A stretch of DNA of 64,000 nt from NCBI RefSeq assembly GCF_004799515.1, contig NZ_SSMX01000027.1, positions 84,122-148,121 on the forward strand, given 5' to 3'. Numbering within the stretch: the stretch's first letter is position 1; each line of letters starts with the position of its first letter. Of the stretch, positions 34,947 to 41,988 are shown piece after piece. Both the position numbers and the translations under genes were made by a program. Origin of the DNA: Phenylobacterium sp. GTDB taxonomy: Bacteria; Pseudomonadota; Alphaproteobacteria; Caulobacterales; Caulobacteraceae. Under the pieces are notes generated by a model. It was not told the origin of the DNA. It saw only the letters and a program-made list of their open reading frames with translations, and did not search any database.

Positions 34947-35489
34947 CTAGTCGAGCGCGCCGATATAGGGCAGCCCGCGATAGGCCCCCGCGGCGTCCAT
35001 GCCGTATCCGACCAAAAATCGGGCAGGCGCTTCCCAGGCGACGAAATCCGGGGCGATGGCGCGCTCGCCAAGCCCCCCGCCGGCGGGAAGCGGCTTACGG
35101 GCGAAGACGCAGGTCAGGACCCGCGCCGCGCCGGCGTCCCGCACCAGGCGCGCGGCCTCCGACAGCGACAGGCCCGTGTCGAAGACGTCATCCACCACCA
35201 GCGCCGTGCGCCCGACCAAAGGCCGTTGCAGGTCGGCGCGCACCTCGCAGCGGCCCAGGCTGGCCCGCCCGTCCCCGTAGGAGGCCAACCACAGGGCGTC
35301 GAAGCCCACGTCGCGCCCCAGCCGGGAGAGCGCGCGCGTCAGGTCGGCGCAGAACCACAGGGCGCCGGTCAAGAGGCAGACGGCGGTGGTCTGGCCGTCG
35401 AGGTGCGGGGCCAGGGTCTGCGCCAGGGCCTCGACCCGGGCGGCCACCTCGGCTTCCGGCAGCAGGACGGTCGGCTGAGGTTCGCTCAT
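34947..35489 (-). CDS. Hypoxanthine/guanine phosphoribosyltransferase family protein
   Basis: A 180-residue type I phosphoribosyltransferase. The PRPP-binding loop is ALVVDDVFDTGLSL at about 97-110, and CLLTGALWFCADL near residue 38 and VSYGDG-like LASYGDGRASLG provide the remaining active-site regions. Such enzymes salvage hypoxanthine or guanine to IMP or GMP. The C-terminus GLPYIGALD matches hypoxanthine PRTases. ATG 35489 overlaps the stop of the zinc-ribbon protein gene by four bases, so translation is coupled. Confidence 0.87.
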   Translation of the reverse strand: MSEPQPTVLLPEAEVAARVEALAQTLAPHLDGQTTAVCLLTGALWFCADLTRALSRLGRDVGFDALWLASYGDGRASLGRCEVRADLQRPLVGRTALVVDDVFDTGLSLSEAARLVRDAGAARVLTCVFARKPLPAGGGLGERAIAPDFVAWEAPARFLVGYGMDAAGAYRGLPYIGALD

Positions 35490-36334
35490 AGGGGGGCCGG
35501 CAGGGCGTCGGGGCTGCCGGGCGGCAGCGGCTTGGCCTCCACCGGCGCGGGTCCGCTCGCCGCCGGCGCGGGCGCCGCGACGGGCAGGGCCGCGGTCGCT
35601 CCCTTGCCGCCTCCCCCCTTTTCGAATCCGGGCCCGCCGAAGGCGAAGCTCACCTCCAGGTCATGCGCCTGGGCCGGCGGATCGACGATGGAGATGGCGA
35701 AATGGCGCACCGCGTGGGCCGGCACCGCCGCGTCGAGCGGCCGGGCCACCTTGGCGGCGACCGTCTTGCCCGCGCGGTCCAGCAGGCTGACGCGCAGGGG
35801 CGGCGCTTCGGTGGCGACGTCGCGGACGTTGCGCAGCTGTCCGGTCACCGACAGCGCCGGCCGCCCGCCCTGGAAGTCGGTCTCGGCCTTGACCTGCTCG
35901 ATCACCAGGCTGGCCGCCGGCACACCCAGGCCCGCATAGGCCGCGCGGCTGGCCGGCATCAGGCGCACGACTTGATCGCGGAACAGAATGGCCGCGGCGA
36001 TCACCACGGCGACCACGGCGGCGCTGGCCACCCAGATCCACACCTTGCCGCCGCCTGGGCGCTTGGCCGAAGCGGCGGGACGGCGGCGCTCGATCACCGG
36101 CGGCGCGAAGGTTTCGGGGCCCTCCACCACCAGTTCGTCGACCACGGGAGGCGGCGGCGGCGCGGGCCGGGGCGGCGGAGCCGGCGTGGGCCGGGGCGCG
36201 GGCGCAACCGCGCCCTCCGGCAGCGCTGTCCAGCGCGCGCCGCAGTTCGAGCACTTCACGGTCCGCCCCTTCGGCGAGATCCGCGAGTCGTCCACGAAAT
36301 AGCTGGTGGCGCACTCTGGACAGGTCAGTATCAT
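35486..36334 (-). CDS. MJ0042-type zinc-ribbon protein (DUF3426)
   Basis: A 282-residue protein. The N-terminal zinc ribbon reads MILTCPECATSYFVDDSRISPKGRTVKCSNCGARW with CPEC and CSNC. A Pro-rich linker follows (about 45-90), then one membrane segment (VWIWVASAAVVAVVIAAAILF) and a periplasmic DUF3426 domain. I choose ATG 36334 because it begins with the zinc ribbon; the start overlaps the upstream divergent ftsE frame. Its stop overlaps hpt. The role is unknown; the family is common in Caulobacter relatives, often beside ftsEX. Confidence 0.85.
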   Translation of the reverse strand: MILTCPECATSYFVDDSRISPKGRTVKCSNCGARWTALPEGAVAPAPRPTPAPPPRPAPPPPPVVDELVVEGPETFAPPVIERRRPAASAKRPGGGKVWIWVASAAVVAVVIAAAILFRDQVVRLMPASRAAYAGLGVPAASLVIEQVKAETDFQGGRPALSVTGQLRNVRDVATEAPPLRVSLLDRAGKTVAAKVARPLDAAVPAHAVRHFAISIVDPPAQAHDLEVSFAFGGPGFEKGGGGKGATAALPVAAPAPAASGPAPVEAKPLPPGSPDALPAPL

Positions 36335-36392
36335 GACGGTCGAATCGGACGCTCCAGAAGCCTCCCATCCGAGGTCGCCGATTTCGGTCCCC

Positions 36393-37142
36393 ATGTCCAG
36401 AAACCCCGTGGCCGCCGCGGCCAGCCGAGCCGCCGAAGAGGTCGTCCGTTTCGACGACGTCTCCATGCGCTACGGCCGCGGCCCCGATGTGCTGAGCGAC
36501 CTCAACTTCGGCCTGGCGCCGGGGTCGTTCCACTTCGTCACCGGCGCTTCCGGCGCGGGCAAGAGCTCGCTGCTCAAGCTGATCTACCTGGCCGCCGAGC
36601 CGTCGAAGGGCCGCCTGCACCTGTTCGGCCAGGACGTGGCCGCCGCCCCCGCCGCCGCCAAGCCGCAGCTGCGCCGCCGCATCGGGGTGGTGTTCCAGGA
36701 CCAGGTGCTGCTGGACCACCTGTCGGTGTTCGACAACGCCGCGCTTCCCTTGCGCATCGCGGGCCGCAAGCCCGCTGAATACCGCACCGACGTGGCGGAG
36801 CTCTTGTCCTGGGTGGGGCTGAGCGCGCGGATGGACGCCATGCCCGCCACCCTGGCCGGCGGCGAGCGCCAGCGCCTGGCCATCGCGCGCGCCGTGGTCA
36901 ATCGCCCCGACATCCTCCTGGCCGACGAGCCCACCGGCAACGTCGACCATGAGATGGCCGTGCGCATCTTCCGCCTGTTCGTGGAGCTCAACAAACTGGG
37001 CGCGACCGTGCTGATCGCCACCCACGACCAGGATTTGATCGCCCGTTCTGGCCGCCCGGTGCTGCATCTGGAAGGCGGCCGCATCGCGCGGCGGCCCGCC
37101 CCCGGGTCGGCACAGGGCGCGCCGGCCCAGGGGCTGATATGA
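36393..37142 (+). CDS. ftsE: Cell-division ABC transporter ATPase FtsE
   Basis: A 249-residue ATPase from ATG 36393 (ATG 36333 would add 20 residues). Landmarks: Walker A GASGAGKSS, Q-loop VFQDQVLL, signature LAGGERQRLAIARA, Walker B ILLADEPTGNVD and H-loop ATHDQ. FtsE pairs with FtsX to control peptidoglycan hydrolases at the septum. The start for the upstream divergent gene overlaps this frame. The stop overlaps ftsX by four bases. ftsX, a YdcF-type gene and plsC follow on the same strand, the usual arrangement in Caulobacter relatives. Confidence 0.95.
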   Translation: MSRNPVAAAASRAAEEVVRFDDVSMRYGRGPDVLSDLNFGLAPGSFHFVTGASGAGKSSLLKLIYLAAEPSKGRLHLFGQDVAAAPAAAKPQLRRRIGVVFQDQVLLDHLSVFDNAALPLRIAGRKPAEYRTDVAELLSWVGLSARMDAMPATLAGGERQRLAIARAVVNRPDILLADEPTGNVDHEMAVRIFRLFVELNKLGATVLIATHDQDLIARSGRPVLHLEGGRIARRPAPGSAQGAPAQGLI

Positions 37143-38032
37143 GCGAGGCCTTCGACCCGCAGCGCTGGCGCCCAGCGCCCTTCCTGCCGGAGGCGGAGGC
37201 CCGCGACGGGGCGCTGATCTTCGTCGTCGCGGTGCTTTGCTTCCTGGCCTGCCTCACCGCCATGGGGGTGATCGCCGCCGACCGCGCCGCCGCGGGCTGG
37301 ACTGGCCAGCTCACCGGCGAGGCCACGGTGATCGTGCGGCCGAAGGGCGGCGAGACCCCCGACGCCGCCGCCGCCCGCGCCGCCGAAGCCCTGGCCGGGA
37401 CCGCCGGGGTCACCGAAGCCCGCGCGCTGGAGCCCGCCAAGGCCTATGACCTGATCCGCCCGTGGCTGGGCGACGTCAGCGACATCGAGGACCTGCCGGT
37501 GCCCCGGCTGGTGGCCGTGACCCTGGACGGGCGCCATCCGGCCGACGCGGCCAAGCTGCGAACGGCCCTGCAGTCGCAGAACGTCGACGCCACCGTCGAC
37601 GACCACTCGGTGTGGATCAAGGACATCCGCCGCGCCGGCGGGGTGGTGAAGGTGCTGGGGACCTCGGTCTTCCTGCTGATCGCCGCCGCCGCCGCCGCGG
37701 TCGTGGCCTTCGCCACCCGCGCGGGCCTGGCCGCCCGCCGCGACGTGGTCGAGGTGCTGCACTTGGCGGGCGCCGAGGACGGGGCGATCGCCCGGCTCTT
37801 CCAGGCCCGCTTCGCCCGGATCGCGGCCCAGGCCGGGCTGATCGGCGCGGGCGCGGCGGCGATGGTCGGCGCGGCCCTGCGCATCGCCGGCGGCGGCGGC
37901 GGCCTGACGCCGGCCCTGCCGCTGGCCTGGAGCGATCTCCTGGCCGTCATCCCCTGCCCGCTGCTGGCCGCCGCGGTCGCCGCCGTCGCCGCCCAGGTCA
38001 CCGCCACCCGGCTGATCCGGGCGATGCCGTGA
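37139..38032 (+). CDS. ftsX: Cell-division ABC transporter permease FtsX
   Basis: A 297-residue membrane protein. A cytoplasmic leader (DPQRWRPAPFLPEAEARDGAL) precedes TM1 at about 24-44, then an extracytoplasmic loop with a short alternating beta-alpha pattern, and three later membrane segments near residues 170-195, 230-250 and 265-290. The conserved RDVVEVLHLAGAEDGAIARLFQARF loop between TM2 and TM3 is the FtsX family hallmark. It transmits FtsE ATP hydrolysis to periplasmic amidase activators. The start overlaps ftsE by four bases. Confidence 0.94.
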   Translation: MSEAFDPQRWRPAPFLPEAEARDGALIFVVAVLCFLACLTAMGVIAADRAAAGWTGQLTGEATVIVRPKGGETPDAAAARAAEALAGTAGVTEARALEPAKAYDLIRPWLGDVSDIEDLPVPRLVAVTLDGRHPADAAKLRTALQSQNVDATVDDHSVWIKDIRRAGGVVKVLGTSVFLLIAAAAAAVVAFATRAGLAARRDVVEVLHLAGAEDGAIARLFQARFARIAAQAGLIGAGAAAMVGAALRIAGGGGGLTPALPLAWSDLLAVIPCPLLAAAVAAVAAQVTATRLIRAMP

Positions 38033-38042
38033 GAAAACCCTC

Positions 38043-38669
38043 GTGAGAACCCTGGCGGCCCTGCTGGTCCTGGGTCTGATCTGGACCGCCGGTCTCTTCG
38101 CCTTCGTCGACCGCATCCAGCGCTCGACCGAGGACCAGCCGATGCCGGCAGTCGCCGACGGCATCGTCACGCTCACGGGCGCCAACTCCAACGAACGCAT
38201 CGCCGCAGCGGTCGAGCTGCTCACCGTGCGCAAGGGCCACCGGGTCTTGGTGAGCGGGGTCAATCGCGAGGTCACCCGCGACCAGCTGCGCAACGCCACC
38301 GGGGCGGTCCGGCGCATCTACGACTGCTGCGTGGACCTGGGCTTCAACGCCGTCGACACCGTCGGCAATGCGCGCGAGACCGCCGACTGGGCGCGGGCCA
38401 TGCGCTACCAGAGCCTGACCATCGTCACCTCCGACTACCACATGCCCCGCGCCATGCTGGAGCTGCGCGCGGTGATGCGCCCGCCGGCCTTCGCCCTGCA
38501 GGCCTATCCGGTTCCCACCGCAAGCCTGCAGACCCGCCGCTGGTGGCGCTCGCCCGGCGCCGTGCGCTTGCTGACGGTGGAGTATTGCAAGTATCTGGCG
38601 ATCCTCGGCCGCGAGGCGGTGCTGGGCCTGGGCCCACGCGCCACGCCCGCGGCGCCGCAAAAGGGCTGA
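38043..38669 (+). CDS. YdcF/DUF218 family protein (ElyC/SanA-like)
   Basis: A 208-residue protein starting at GTG 38043. A membrane anchor (TLAALLVLGLIWTAGLFAFVDRI) precedes a DUF218 domain with AVADGIVTLTGANSNERI, VLVSGVNREVTRD and a conserved Asp/His region TSDYHMPRAMLEL. The family is linked to envelope integrity (ElyC, SanA); the enzymatic reaction is unknown. It is spaced 10 bases from ftsX, in the same operon, and its stop is two bases from plsC. Confidence 0.86.
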   Translation: MRTLAALLVLGLIWTAGLFAFVDRIQRSTEDQPMPAVADGIVTLTGANSNERIAAAVELLTVRKGHRVLVSGVNREVTRDQLRNATGAVRRIYDCCVDLGFNAVDTVGNARETADWARAMRYQSLTIVTSDYHMPRAMLELRAVMRPPAFALQAYPVPTASLQTRRWWRSPGAVRLLTVEYCKYLAILGREAVLGLGPRATPAAPQKG

Positions 38670-38671
38670 GC

Positions 38672-39376
38672 GTGCTCGCCATCCGATCCCTGCTCTACGT
38701 CGTGCTCTTCTACCTGTGGACCGCCATGGTCGCGGTGGGCTGCACGCCGATCCTGTTCGGCCCCTCGCGCTGGACGCTGGGCATGTTCCACCTGTGGGGC
38801 CGCGGCGTGGTGGGCCTGCTGGCCGTCTGCGGCATCCGCGTCGAGGTCCGCGGCCGCGAGCACATCCCGACCGGCCCGGCCCTGGTGGCGCCCAAGCACC
38901 TTTGCATGCTGGACGTCTTCGCCCAGTTCACCTGGCTGCCCGGTTCGGTCTTCGTGATGAAGAAGGAGCTCTCCTACATCCCCTGGTTCGGCTGGTACGC
39001 CGCCAAGGTCGGCACGATCGACATCGACCGCGGCAAGGGCGCGAGCGCGCTGAAGCAGATGGTGCGCGAGGCCAAGACCCTGTTCGCCAAGGGCCGCCAG
39101 GTGGTGATCTTCCCGGAAGGCCACCGCGGCACGCCCGGCGTCGCCGGCGACTACAAGCCGGGCGTGGCCGCCCTCTACCGCGAGCTCGACGTGCCGGTGA
39201 TCCCGGTCGCCACCAACTCCGGCGTCCACTGGCCGGCCCACGGCTTCCTCCGCCGCCCCGGCCTGATCGTCTTCGAATACCTGGAGCCGATCCCGCCCGG
39301 CCTGAAACGCGCCGAGTTCATGCGCATCCTGGAAGAGCGCATCGAGACGGCGTCGAACAAGCTGCTGGCGCTGTAG
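38672..39376 (+). CDS. plsC: 1-acyl-sn-glycerol-3-phosphate acyltransferase
   Basis: A 234-residue PlsC starting at GTG 38672. A hydrophobic N-terminus anchors it. Catalytic HX4D is His76-Asp81 in PKHLCMLDVF, followed by FVMKKELSYIPWFGWYAAKVGTIDIDRG and the glycerol-phosphate site FPEGHRGTPG, where the usual Thr in FPEGTRS is His. It adds the second acyl chain to make phosphatidic acid at the inner membrane. It is last in the ftsEX operon. The substituted FPEGH motif is unusual but the surrounding residues fit. Confidence 0.92.
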   Translation: MLAIRSLLYVVLFYLWTAMVAVGCTPILFGPSRWTLGMFHLWGRGVVGLLAVCGIRVEVRGREHIPTGPALVAPKHLCMLDVFAQFTWLPGSVFVMKKELSYIPWFGWYAAKVGTIDIDRGKGASALKQMVREAKTLFAKGRQVVIFPEGHRGTPGVAGDYKPGVAALYRELDVPVIPVATNSGVHWPAHGFLRRPGLIVFEYLEPIPPGLKRAEFMRILEERIETASNKLLAL

Positions 39377-39407
39377 ATCTCGCCGGGACGGTCGGAGTTG
39401 GGAGCGG

Positions 39408-39944
39408 TCAGCCCCCGACCTCCAGCGCCTCCGCCACCTCCAGCAGCCGCGCCATCCCGCGATCCCGCACGCCCTCCTGCGACAGATGCCCGACGAGCTC
39501 TCGCAGGTAGTCGATATTCCGCCCGGAGAGCCCCGTGGCGCCGGCGATCAGCTCGGCCTGGCGCTCCAGGCTGAGCGCGCCGGCCCATTGCGGATGGGTG
39601 ACATCCGACAGGAAGACCAGGGCCTCGACCCGCCGGCCGTCGTCCAGGCGCACCCATCGCCGCGCCTCCACATAGGTCTCGGTCGGCTGCTCGCGCTCGA
39701 TCAGATAGGCGTAGACCTCCGCCCAGTCGTTCGGCGCGATCCGGTAGGCCGCCCCGCGCACCGAGCCGCCAGGCGCCAGGCCCAGCACCAGGCCCGGCCG
39801 CTCATAGGTGCCACGATGATGGACGGAGTAGATGCAGAAGGCCCGTCGGCGGCCGGCCAGGGTCGCGGGGCGCCGCTCCACGAAGGAAAACCCCGGCCGC
39901 CACATCAGCGAGCCGTAGCCGAAGACCCAAAGCTCGTCCGACAT
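39408..39944 (-). CDS. Gamma-glutamylcyclotransferase (ChaC-like)
   Basis: A 178-residue protein of the ChaC/GGCT family. Landmarks are LWVFGYGSLMWRPGF at the N-terminus, YSVHHRGTYERPGLVLGL, and AYLIEREQPTETYVE, whose Glu is the catalytic base. ChaC proteins degrade glutathione to 5-oxoproline and Cys-Gly. The protein is soluble. It is divergent from the DUF2125 gene, 26 bases between starts, and convergent with plsC, 31 bases between stops. Confidence 0.9.
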   Translation of the reverse strand: MSDELWVFGYGSLMWRPGFSFVERRPATLAGRRRAFCIYSVHHRGTYERPGLVLGLAPGGSVRGAAYRIAPNDWAEVYAYLIEREQPTETYVEARRWVRLDDGRRVEALVFLSDVTHPQWAGALSLERQAELIAGATGLSGRNIDYLRELVGHLSQEGVRDRGMARLLEVAEALEVGG

Positions 39945-39970
39945 CGGTCCCCGCGGCTATAAGGCGTCCC

Positions 39971-41014
39971 ATGTCTGTGCCCGATCCTTCCCCCGCCCGC
40001 AAACCCCGCCGGCTCGGCCTCTACCTGCCCTTCGCGGCCCTGCTCATTTTCATCGCGGGGTGGAGCGGCGTCTGGGTCTGGGCGCGCGGCGAGGCCGCCA
40101 AACGCCTGGACGCGGCCCAGGCCGCCTGGGGCCAGGCCGGCTACCAGCTCGCCTGGAAGGACCGCGAGATCGGCGGCTATCCGTTCCGCCTCGACGTCAC
40201 CCTCACCGAGGTCAGTCTGCGCGGGCTCTCCGGCTGGGGGCTGGAGGCGCCCCGGATCGAGGGCGAGGCCTATATGCACGCGCCGACCTACTGGCTGATC
40301 GCCGCGCCGGCGGGCCTGAGCTTCGTGCGGCCCGAGGGCGGTCCCGTCTCGGTGGGCGGCAAGCTGATCCGCGCCAGCCTCAGCCACTTCCAGAACCATC
40401 CGCCCAACCTGTCCTTCGAGGGGGTGAAGCTCACCTTCGCGCCCGCGCCCGGCGCCCAGCCCTTCGCGCTCGCCTCCGCCGACCGGGTGGAGTTCCACCT
40501 GCGCGCCGGCCCCGACGACGAGGGCGGCGTCTTCGCGCGGCTGGACGGCGGCAAGGCGCGGCTCTCAGGCCTCTTCGCCCGGGTGGCCGGCGACAAGCCG
40601 ATCGCCTTCACCTGGAACTCGACGCTGTCGAAGGTCAGCGCCTTCTCCGGCGCGACCTGGGCCGACGCCGTGCGTCATTGGTCCGACGCCGGGGGGCGGA
40701 TGACCGTGCGCGACGCCGGGCTGATCGCCGGCGACGCCCTGGTGAACGTCAAGTCCGGGACGCTGGGCGCGGCGGCGGACGGACGGCTGACCGGCGTCCT
40801 CGAGGTCACCCTGCGCCAGGCGCCGCGCGGCCTCGACGCGCTGAGCGCCGAGCACGTCATAGAGCCCGACGCCGCCCAGTCCGCCGCCGCCGTGGCCGAG
40901 GCCCGCCAGGGAACGGGCGACACGGCGGAAGCGAGCCTGAACTTCCAGGCCGGCCGCACCACCTTCGGCCCGGTGGCCCTGGGACCCGCGCCCAAGGCGT
41001 ACGATCCGCGCTGA
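39971..41014 (+). CDS. DUF2125 family membrane-anchored protein
   Basis: A 347-residue protein. A short polar leader and one membrane helix (LGLYLPFAALLIFIAGWSGVWVW) lead into a beta-rich periplasmic domain containing EIGGYPFRLDVTL, the DUF2125 signature, and VEFHLRAGPD. Proteins of this family lie in alphaproteobacterial envelopes; their role is unknown. Length matches the family. It precedes a methyltransferase gene by 11 bases in the same direction. Confidence 0.85.
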   Translation: MSVPDPSPARKPRRLGLYLPFAALLIFIAGWSGVWVWARGEAAKRLDAAQAAWGQAGYQLAWKDREIGGYPFRLDVTLTEVSLRGLSGWGLEAPRIEGEAYMHAPTYWLIAAPAGLSFVRPEGGPVSVGGKLIRASLSHFQNHPPNLSFEGVKLTFAPAPGAQPFALASADRVEFHLRAGPDDEGGVFARLDGGKARLSGLFARVAGDKPIAFTWNSTLSKVSAFSGATWADAVRHWSDAGGRMTVRDAGLIAGDALVNVKSGTLGAAADGRLTGVLEVTLRQAPRGLDALSAEHVIEPDAAQSAAAVAEARQGTGDTAEASLNFQAGRTTFGPVALGPAPKAYDPR

Positions 41015-41025
41015 CGGGAGACGCC

Positions 41026-41649
41026 ATGGCCTCGCTCTACGACCGTTTCGTCCTGCCCAAGCTCCTCGGCTGCGCCTGCGGCTCGCGGCCGATCATGCGC
41101 CAGCGGGCCAAGGTCGTGCCGCGGGCTGAGGGCCGGGTGCTGGAGCTGGGGATCGGCATGGGCCTGAACCTCGCCTTCTACGACCCGGAGAAGGTCAGCG
41201 CAGTGATCGGCGTCGACCCAGCCGCGGAGCTGCGCGCCGCCGCCCTGGCCGCGCCACGCGATCCGCGCCTGTCGGTGAACGTGGAGGACGGCGACGCCGA
41301 GGCCCTGCCCTTCGCGGCGGCCAGCTTCGACAGCGTGGTCTGCACCTTCACCCTCTGCTCGGTCTGCACGCCGGCCAAGGCCTTGGCCGAAGCGCGCCGG
41401 GTGCTCAAACCCTCCGGCCGCCTGCTGTTCTGCGAGCACGGCCTGGCGCCCGATCCCGGCGTGGCGAAATGGCAGCGGCGCATCGAGCCTTTCTGGAAAC
41501 GGATCGCCGGCGGCTGCCACCTCACCCGCCCCATCGGCGGCGCCATCGCGGCGGCGGGCTTCCGGATCGAGGACAGCGACCGGATGTACGTGCCCAAGAC
41601 GCCGAAGATCGCCGCCTGGAACGAGTGGGGCTCGGCCAGGATCGCTTAG
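41026..41649 (+). CDS. Class I SAM-dependent methyltransferase
   Basis: A 207-residue methyltransferase. Motif I is VLELGIGMGLNLAFYD, the acidic end of strand 2 is VIGVDPA, motif III region is GDAEALPFAAASFDSVVCTFTLCSVCTPAKALAEARRVLKPSGRLLFCEHG, characteristic of Methyltransf_11. The fold and length are typical; the substrate is unknown. The presence of C in CACGSRP near the N-terminus is unusual and may bind metal. ATG 41026 follows GGGAG with a spacing of seven bases. Confidence 0.9.
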   Translation: MASLYDRFVLPKLLGCACGSRPIMRQRAKVVPRAEGRVLELGIGMGLNLAFYDPEKVSAVIGVDPAAELRAAALAAPRDPRLSVNVEDGDAEALPFAAASFDSVVCTFTLCSVCTPAKALAEARRVLKPSGRLLFCEHGLAPDPGVAKWQRRIEPFWKRIAGGCHLTRPIGGAIAAAGFRIEDSDRMYVPKTPKIAAWNEWGSARIA

Positions 41650-41674
41650 CGGGGTCGCCTAGCTGGGTGGAAGG

Positions 41675-41802
41675 TTCGCGCTGGGACCCGGTGGTAGCTG
41701 GGGGCGGGATCGAACCGCCGACCTGTGGGTTATGAATCCACCGCTCTAACCATCTGAGCTACCCAGCCGCGCAACCGCGCGCGCGCCGGGTCCCAGCGCG
41801 AA
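41675..41802. repeat. 17-base inverted repeat flanking the tRNA-Met gene
   Basis: TTCGCGCTGGGACCCGG at 41675-41691 is exactly repeated in inverted orientation at 41786-41802. The two arms enclose tRNA-Met (41692-41768): the left arm abuts the encoded CCA end and the right arm lies 17 bases beyond the 5' end. A primary transcript could fold into a long stem closing around the tRNA. Confidence 0.85.
41692..41768 (-). tRNA. tRNA-Met (CAT), elongator-like
   Basis: On the minus strand the cloverleaf reads: acceptor GGCTGGG pairing with CCCAGCT (first pair G-U), D arm GCTC...GAGC, anticodon loop TTCATAA with CAT, T arm GGCGG/CCGCC around TTCGATC, and ACCA end encoded. The first base pair excludes the initiator type (which needs C-A). 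A CAT anticodon could in principle be tRNA-Ile2 with modified wobble base, but the arms match elongator tRNA-Met more closely. Confidence 0.92.
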
Positions 41803-41988
41803 GGCGCGGGTTATAGGGGCTCGCCCTCCGGGCATCAAGTGAGGCCGCGGCAAGTGAGCTCGGGGTCGCGACGCCGCCTCGGCGGGCCCTGAACCCGGAC
41901 CATGCGACAAATCGCCGTGCGCGATCAAATCCGTCGCTTAACCCTTTTCGGCGATGTTGTCGGAAATTGACGTTATCCGGAGTTGGGC

